Assembly (NCBI GenBank): GCA_025352765.1
Contig: JANXSI010000322.1
Coordinates: 1-6,269, forward strand
Direction: 5' to 3'
Length of the DNA stretch: 6,269 nt
DNA from: Devosia sp.
GTDB lineage: Bacteria > Pseudomonadota > Alphaproteobacteria > Rhizobiales > Devosiaceae
The translations under genes and the position numbers were made by a program. Positions 1 to 3,546 of the stretch are shown here, piece after piece (position 1 is the stretch's first letter; each line of letters opens with the position of its first letter). Below the pieces are notes generated by a model that had not been told where the DNA came from, did not search any database, and was given only the letters and a program-made list of their open reading frames with translations.

Positions 1-1476
1 CACCACTGAGGCCGGTGTGTAGCCATTGTCGAGCGCTGCCGAATAGACGATCGGCTTGAACGACGAGCCGGGCTGGCGCATGGCCTGGGTGGCGCGGTTG
101 AATTCGGATTCGGCGTAGGAGAAGCCGCCGACCATGGCCAGCACGCGGCCGGTGCGCGGGTCCATGGCGACCAGCGCCCCCTCGATCTGCGGAATCTGCT
201 CGAGCGTGTAGGCCCCGGGCTTGTCCGCAACCGGCAGGACGTAGACGACGTCCCCCTCCTTCAGCACTGAGCCCAGCTTCTTGCTCACCCATTTTACGTC
301 CGCGCCGCTGAGCGTGCCGGTCTTGCGGTCGGGGAGCAGCTTGCCCTCGATGTCATTGTCGGGGCGGAGGCCAATGGTCGCGACATTGCCGTCGATCGAC
401 AGCACCACCGCGAGCGTCCATTCCGGCACGTCGGCCAGCGGCTTGATCGCGGCGACCGCCGGGCCCCAGTCGCCGGTGATGTCGACGCTTGCGACGGGCC
501 CGCGGAATCCCGTTCCATGATCGTAGTTGACGAGCCCGTCCATCAGCGCCTTGCGGGCATATTCCTGCAGTTTGGGCTCGAGCGTGGTGCGCACCGACAG
601 CCCGCCGCCATAGAGCTGGTCCTCGCCGTAGAGCGTCGACAGCTGCCGGCGCACCTCCTCGGTGAAGTACTCGGCTGAATAGAGCTGTGTTCCAGACGCG
701 CGCGGCGTGACGTTCAGCGCCTCGGCCTTGGCGGCATCGCGCTCTTCGGCGGTGATGTAGCCGTTCTCGGCCATGCGATCGAGGACGTAGTTGCGTCGGT
801 CGATCGCCGCCTGCGGATGCTTGAACGGGTGATAGTTGTTGGGCCCCTTGGGGAGCCCGGCGATATATGCCATCTCGCTGAGGTCGAGCTGGTACAGCGC
901 CTTGTCGAAATAGTTGAGCGCCGCCGCAGCGACGCCGTAGGAATTGAGCCCGAGGAAGATCTCGTTGACGTAGAGTTCGAGGATCTTGTCCTTGGAAAAG
1001 GTGCTGTCGATCCGGAGCGCCAGGATCGCTTCCTGGATCTTGCGGTCCCAGGTCTGCTCGGAGTTGAGCAGGAAGTTCTTGGCGACCTGCTGGGTGATGG
1101 TCGAGCCGCCGCCCTGGATGGAATCGTTGCCATCCATCTTGGCAGTGATGTTGTCGCGCAGCGCGCGGATCACACCGTCGATGGCGATACCGTGGTGGGT
1201 ATAGAAATCCTTGTCTTCGGCGGAAATGAAGGCATGCAGCAGCAGCGGCGGGATGGTTTCGATCGGCTGGAACAGCCGCCGCTCATGCGCGTATTCGGCC
1301 AGCAGCGTGCCATCGGCGGCGTGAACACGGGTCGTTACCGGCGGCTGATAGTCCTTGAGCACGGTATAGTCCGGCAGATTGCCCGCGACCTGGCTCAAAT
1401 AGACGGCGGCCACGACGATACCCGCCAGCGCGCAGAACACGCCGAAGCCGAACAGCCACCCGAGAATCCGGAACAT
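1..1476 (-). CDS. mrcA: Penicillin-binding protein 1A, bifunctional glycosyltransferase/transpeptidase (N-terminal 492 residues, cut by window edge)
   Basis: Class A PBP: it polymerises lipid II into glycan strands and cross-links the stem peptides at the outer face of the inner membrane. The reading frame is open from an ATG at 1474-1476 to the left edge. Residues 1-4 are cytoplasmic and about 5-27 form one membrane anchor. A GT51 domain follows (about 50-235), with the catalytic-Glu motif AEDKDFYTHHG (E87), GGSTITQQVAKN (123-134), RKIQE (145-149) and ILELYVNEIFLG (165-176). Residues about 320-430 match the OB-like insert typical of PBP1A. The transpeptidase domain begins near 433 and carries the SxxK motif SSFK (S471, K474); the later SxN and KTG motifs would lie outside the window. 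The family is usually 700-850 residues, so about 60% is visible. The start is supported by AGGAAG just upstream and by the membrane anchor directly after it. It lies downstream of amiC on the same strand. Family assignment is very secure; PBP1A rather than another class A PBP is inferred from the OB insert and neighbours. Confidence 0.96.
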   Translation of the reverse strand, partial: MFRILGWLFGFGVFCALAGIVVAAVYLSQVAGNLPDYTVLKDYQPPVTTRVHAADGTLLAEYAHERRLFQPIETIPPLLLHAFISAEDKDFYTHHGIAIDGVIRALRDNITAKMDGNDSIQGGGSTITQQVAKNFLLNSEQTWDRKIQEAILALRIDSTFSKDKILELYVNEIFLGLNSYGVAAAALNYFDKALYQLDLSEMAYIAGLPKGPNNYHPFKHPQAAIDRRNYVLDRMAENGYITAEERDAAKAEALNVTPRASGTQLYSAEYFTEEVRRQLSTLYGEDQLYGGGLSVRTTLEPKLQEYARKALMDGLVNYDHGTGFRGPVASVDITGDWGPAVAAIKPLADVPEWTLAVVLSIDGNVATIGLRPDNDIEGKLLPDRKTGTLSGADVKWVSKKLGSVLKEGDVVYVLPVADKPGAYTLEQIPQIEGALVAMDPRTGRVLAMVGGFSYAESEFNRATQAMRQPGSSFKPIVYSAALDNGYTPASVV

Positions 1477-1479
1477 TCA

Positions 1480-1485
1480 CTTCCT
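1480..1485 (-). promoter_or_regulatory. Shine-Dalgarno site of mrcA
   Basis: Read on the minus strand this is AGGAAG, with the AGGA core five bases before the mrcA ATG. It supports 1476 as the translation start and suggests well-initiated translation, unlike amiC, which has no clear site. Confidence 0.75.
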
Positions 1486-1496
1486 AACCGCGAATC

Positions 1497-1524
1497 GTCC
1501 GACGGCGCAGGGAGTGCGCCGGAC
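1497..1524 (-). other. Leader hairpin upstream of mrcA
   Basis: GTCC (1497-1500) pairs with GGAC (1521-1524), and GGCGCA (1504-1509) pairs with TGCGCC (1515-1520). This gives a 10-bp stem with a 3-base bulge and a 5-base loop. No T-tract follows on either strand, so it is not a standard intrinsic terminator. If transcription starts from the candidate promoter just upstream, the hairpin would sit almost at the 5' end of the mrcA mRNA and end 11 bases before the Shine-Dalgarno site. A role in mRNA protection or translation is inference. Confidence 0.5.
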
Positions 1525-1535
1525 GGAGCTTTGGA

Positions 1536-1544
1536 ATCATATCA
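1536..1544 (-). promoter_or_regulatory. Candidate extended -10 promoter for mrcA
   Basis: Read on the minus strand this is TGATATGAT, that is TG-N-TATGAT, a 5/6 match to the -10 consensus with the extended TG. The -35 position (about 1559-1564, TCCATA on the minus strand) is poor, as often seen with extended -10 promoters. The predicted start would be near 1529, giving a leader of about 53 bases. A GANTC site (1534-1538) overlaps the downstream end of the -10 box. If real, mrcA can be transcribed independently of amiC. Confidence 0.4.
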
Positions 1545-1623
1545 GAGAAGGGCGGAAATATGGACATCTCCGCGACACCGGACGGCTGCCCGCCGCCGCT
1601 TTCGGGCGCCTAGCGCGTCGGTG

Positions 1624-2991
1624 CTACTTCCCCCGCATCTGGGTGAAGTAGTCGCTGACGCCCTGCGAAATGGCTTCGACGACCTTGTCGCGCCAGGAAT
1701 TGTCCTCGAGATTGGCGATGTCGGCGGCGTTGCTCATGAAGCCCAACTCGATGAGCAGGGACGGCACGTCGGGGGCCTGCAGTACGAAAAAGTCGGCCTG
1801 CCGCACCGGAAAGCGCCGCAGCGCGACGCTCGGCTGCATGGCCTTGACGATGTCGGTTGCCGCCTGAAACGCCTGCTGGCGGGCCTGCCGCCGCATCAGG
1901 TCGACCAGGATGTTGACCACGGCGGGCTTGGCATCGGGCTTGACGTAGCCGGCAACGATATCGGCCCGGTTCTCGCCGTCCGCCAGGACCTTGTCGAGGA
2001 TGTCGGTCGCCTGGTCGTCGCGGGTATAGATGCTCGCGCCGCGGATATCAGCGGCCTGAAAGGTATCGGCATGCAGCGACACGAAGAGGTCCGCCCTATT
2101 CTGCCGTGCCAGCGTTACCCGCTCGTTGAGGGTGAGATAGGTGTCGTCGTCGCGCGTCAGGGCGACGTCGAACTGCCCCGACTGGACCAGCAGATCGCGC
2201 AACTGCAGCGCGAAGGCGAGCGTGATGTCCTTTTCGTGGATGCCGCTCGGGGCGCTCGCGCCATTGTCGATGCCGCCATGACCGGGATCGATGACCACCA
2301 GCGGCCGGCTGCCCGCCGCGAGCGGCGCCTGCGCGACCGGCGCGGTGCTCGACTCGGACGGCGCCGCAGAAGTCGACGCCTCCGGGAGCACCGAGGGTTC
2401 TTCCGAGCTTGGTGTGTCCTCCGTGCCCGCGAACGGGTCCTCGGCGGACGACGCGCCGCTCATCCCGTCGGGCAGCCGGAGCCTCAGCGAACCGGCAAGG
2501 TCGGCCGCGACGCGTGCCTTGAAGTCGAGGTCACTGGTCACGATCAGATCGACCACCAGTCGCGCCGGCTGGCCGCCGACCGGATCGAGCACCACCGCCT
2601 GTTGCACGGTCGCCGGCTGGTTGAGGGTCAGTTCGGTGCGGGCCCTGCCCTCTTCGGCCATCGTGGTGGTGAAGGACGCGACGATCCCCGACCCTGCCAC
2701 CGCCTGGGGAGCCAGGGTCGGCACGCCCGCCGCCTTGACGTCGATGGCAATGCGTTCCGGCTCATCGAGCGAAACGATAGCGAATTCCGTGGTGCCCGAG
2801 AGGTCGATGACGACCCGCGCGCGCTCCGGCGTCGTGCTCACACGGGCAGCGAGGACCTGCGGCAATTCCGATTGGGCGTAACCCTGCCCGCCAGCAAACA
2901 GCATGCAGACAAGCGCTATGAAGAGGGCCAGCACTGCGCGGCTGCGTGGCGCGGACACCGCGGAATTGAACAACAGGCTCGGGCTCCCCAT
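1624..2991 (-). CDS. amiC: N-acetylmuramoyl-L-alanine amidase, AmiC type (AMIN + Amidase_3)
   Basis: Zinc amidase that cuts the bond between N-acetylmuramic acid and L-alanine in peptidoglycan, acting in the periplasm, mainly in septum splitting. The 455 residues begin with a Sec signal peptide (basic RSR at 16-18, hydrophobic 19-35, likely cleavage after GYA or YAQ near 39-40; no lipobox Cys). An AMIN domain (about 44-155), which binds peptidoglycan and targets the septum, comes next. A low-complexity Ser/Pro/Glu/Ala linker (about 175-228) leads to the Amidase_3 domain (about 229-450). Zinc ligands are H238 (DPGHGG), E253 (GIHEKD) and H307 (SLHAD); the catalytic Glu is E415 in LIELGFMSN. Residues about 324-372 match the insert that in AmiA/B/C carries the autoinhibitory helix, released in characterised enzymes by LytM-type activators such as NlpD or EnvC. 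The first ATG after an in-frame stop (3019-3021) is 2991, and it is needed for the signal peptide; no clear Shine-Dalgarno precedes it. It is followed by mrcA after 147 bases and is divergent from rne. Length and domain order are normal. Confidence 0.96.
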   Translation of the reverse strand: MGSPSLLFNSAVSAPRSRAVLALFIALVCMLFAGGQGYAQSELPQVLAARVSTTPERARVVIDLSGTTEFAIVSLDEPERIAIDVKAAGVPTLAPQAVAGSGIVASFTTTMAEEGRARTELTLNQPATVQQAVVLDPVGGQPARLVVDLIVTSDLDFKARVAADLAGSLRLRLPDGMSGASSAEDPFAGTEDTPSSEEPSVLPEASTSAAPSESSTAPVAQAPLAAGSRPLVVIDPGHGGIDNGASAPSGIHEKDITLAFALQLRDLLVQSGQFDVALTRDDDTYLTLNERVTLARQNRADLFVSLHADTFQAADIRGASIYTRDDQATDILDKVLADGENRADIVAGYVKPDAKPAVVNILVDLMRRQARQQAFQAATDIVKAMQPSVALRRFPVRQADFFVLQAPDVPSLLIELGFMSNAADIANLEDNSWRDKVVEAISQGVSDYFTQMRGK

Positions 2992-3002
2992 GTAATGCGT
3001 GC

Positions 3003-3025
3003 GTTTAGACGCCTGTGTTTAGGCG
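3003..3025 (-). repeat. Short direct repeat and small hairpin just upstream of amiC
   Basis: GTTTAGACG (3003-3011) recurs as GTTTAGGCG (3017-3025) with a 14-base period, 8 of 9 bases alike. In addition CGCCT (3010-3014) and AGGCG (3021-3025) can form a 5-bp stem with a 6-base loop that ends 18 bases before the amiC ATG. The structures overlap, so at most one matters. Function is unknown; a role in amiC translation or as a protein-binding site is only possible. Confidence 0.45.
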
Positions 3026-3056
3026 ATTCTGCGGCCAAAAGAGTGGGTGCCCGGCA

Positions 3057-3076
3057 TTTGCTTGGGTTTGCTCGGG
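3057..3076. repeat. Tandem 10-base direct repeat in the amiC/rne intergenic region
   Basis: TTTGCTTGGG (3057-3066) is followed at once by TTTGCTCGGG (3067-3076); 9 of 10 bases agree. The 10-base period is close to one helical turn, which would put both copies on the same DNA face, as expected for a paired regulator site. It lies just downstream of the predicted amiC transcription start. The repeat is plain in the sequence; a regulator is inference. Confidence 0.6.
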
Positions 3077-3092
3077 TATTAACCTCATGGTT

Positions 3093-3121
3093 TCGTTACC
3101 GTCCGAGTTTTCGGTTGCCAA
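3093..3121 (-). promoter_or_regulatory. Candidate sigma-70 promoter for amiC
   Basis: On the minus strand there is TTGGCA (3116-3121, 5/6 to TTGACA), a 17-base spacer and TAACGA (3093-3098, only 2/6 to TATAAT). The predicted start is near 3086, about 95 bases before the ATG. The -10 is weak, so this is a tentative call. Confidence 0.22.
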
Positions 3122-3143
3122 GCCGCAGCAACGGCCCTACACG
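3115..3143 (+). promoter_or_regulatory. Candidate sigma-70 promoter for rne
   Basis: TTGCCA (3115-3120, 5/6 to TTGACA), a 17-base spacer and TACACG (3138-3143, 3/6 to TATAAT). A start near 3150 would give an rne leader of about 400 bases. The -35 box is the complement of the candidate amiC -35, so the two promoters would compete for one box. A GAATC (GANTC) site lies at 3146-3150, beside the predicted start. Both -10 boxes are weak matches. Confidence 0.28.
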
Positions 3144-3434
3144 CTGAATCCGAGGCGGGCTGTCGCTCCTTCCGTTACGCGTGGCCGTGGCCATCGCGGG
3201 AAATCGTGGCAGCACAAGGATTTGTGGCGATCTGCCAAGATCCGGGATGCGGCACATTCAACCGTCTCACCAAGTTTTCGGCCCTCTATGGACCGAGCGG
3301 TGCTCCGGCTTTCCGGCGCCCACATAGGAAGAGGTTGGATGACCAGAGGGTCGACAAAACCTGACGCAATGCCGGTTACCGCTTGCGCTTTTGTCATTGC
3401 TCGCCTGCCGGTCAGCCGCTTCGACGCACTAGAC

Positions 3435-3449
3435 GGCGCAGTCTGCGCC
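3435..3449 (+). other. Hairpin GGCGCA-GTC-TGCGCC in the rne leader
   Basis: A perfect 6-bp GC-rich inverted repeat with a 3-base loop. No T-run follows, so termination is unlikely. The same arms, also preceded by GAC, occur in the mrcA leader region (1501-1520). Confidence 0.45.
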
Positions 3450-3506
3450 ACTTCCCTCAAACCTTTGGCCGCGCATGGCGCCACGCAGGGGAGACCGGCT
3501 CGCCGG

Positions 3507-3537
3507 CTCCGGAGTGTTGGCGCGCGACGGCCCGGAG
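3507..3537 (+). promoter_or_regulatory. rne ribosome-binding site with a possible masking hairpin
   Basis: GGAG at 3534-3537 lies nine bases before the rne ATG and is the likely Shine-Dalgarno site. CTCCGG (3507-3512) is the exact complement of CCGGAG (3532-3537), so a 6-bp stem with a 19-base loop could hide it. Just upstream, CCGGC (3495-3499) and GCCGG (3502-3506) are complementary but leave only a 2-base loop, so any competing fold would be smaller. CCGGAGT also occurs twice (3509-3515, 3532-3538). The ribosome-binding site is well supported; the switch is inference. Confidence 0.5.
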
Positions 3538-3546
3538 TACGTTTTT

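Larger units (their letters stand above)
3144..3546 (+). promoter_or_regulatory. Probable long 5' leader of rne (no gene seen in it)
   Basis: This stretch of about 400 bases before rne has no frame with recognisable protein features or a good start. It has several short inverted repeats: TGGCC/GGCCA around 3182-3193, CCGG-CTTT-CCGG at 3305-3316, GCAATG/CATTGC at 3366-3400, GGCGCA/TGCGCC at 3435-3449, and CTCCGG/CCGGAG at 3507-3537. In E. coli the rne leader is also long (about 360 bases), and RNase E controls its own mRNA through it. From memory, a rhizobial RNA family (alpha-r45, from Sinorhizobium meliloti) lies next to rne; I cannot tell by eye whether this leader belongs to it. The leader role depends on the tentative promoter above; a nearer start is possible. 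Confidence 0.4.

Noticed and set aside
1588..1607. GCCCG/CGGGC inverted repeat after the amiC stop as an intrinsic terminator
   Set aside because: Only 5 bp with a 10-base loop and no T-tract on the minus strand; readthrough into mrcA is as likely.
3079..3092. TTAACC followed by an AACC-TCAT-GGTT inverted repeat as a CtrA site
   Set aside because: CtrA consensus is TTAA-N7-TTAA; the second half here is GTTT, so it is at best a half-site.
817..3147. A 776-codon open frame on the plus strand, running opposite to mrcA, the gap and amiC
   Set aside because: Its product has no recognisable domain and is biased to Arg/Gly/Asp/Val as expected for the antisense of GC-rich genes. It spans two well-supported genes and their gap, which explains its openness.
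3137..3484. A 115-codon open frame on the minus strand in the amiC-rne intergenic region
   Set aside because: No known motif, no good ribosome-binding site seen, and a composition unlike a folded protein. A frame of this length is expected by chance in GC-rich DNA.
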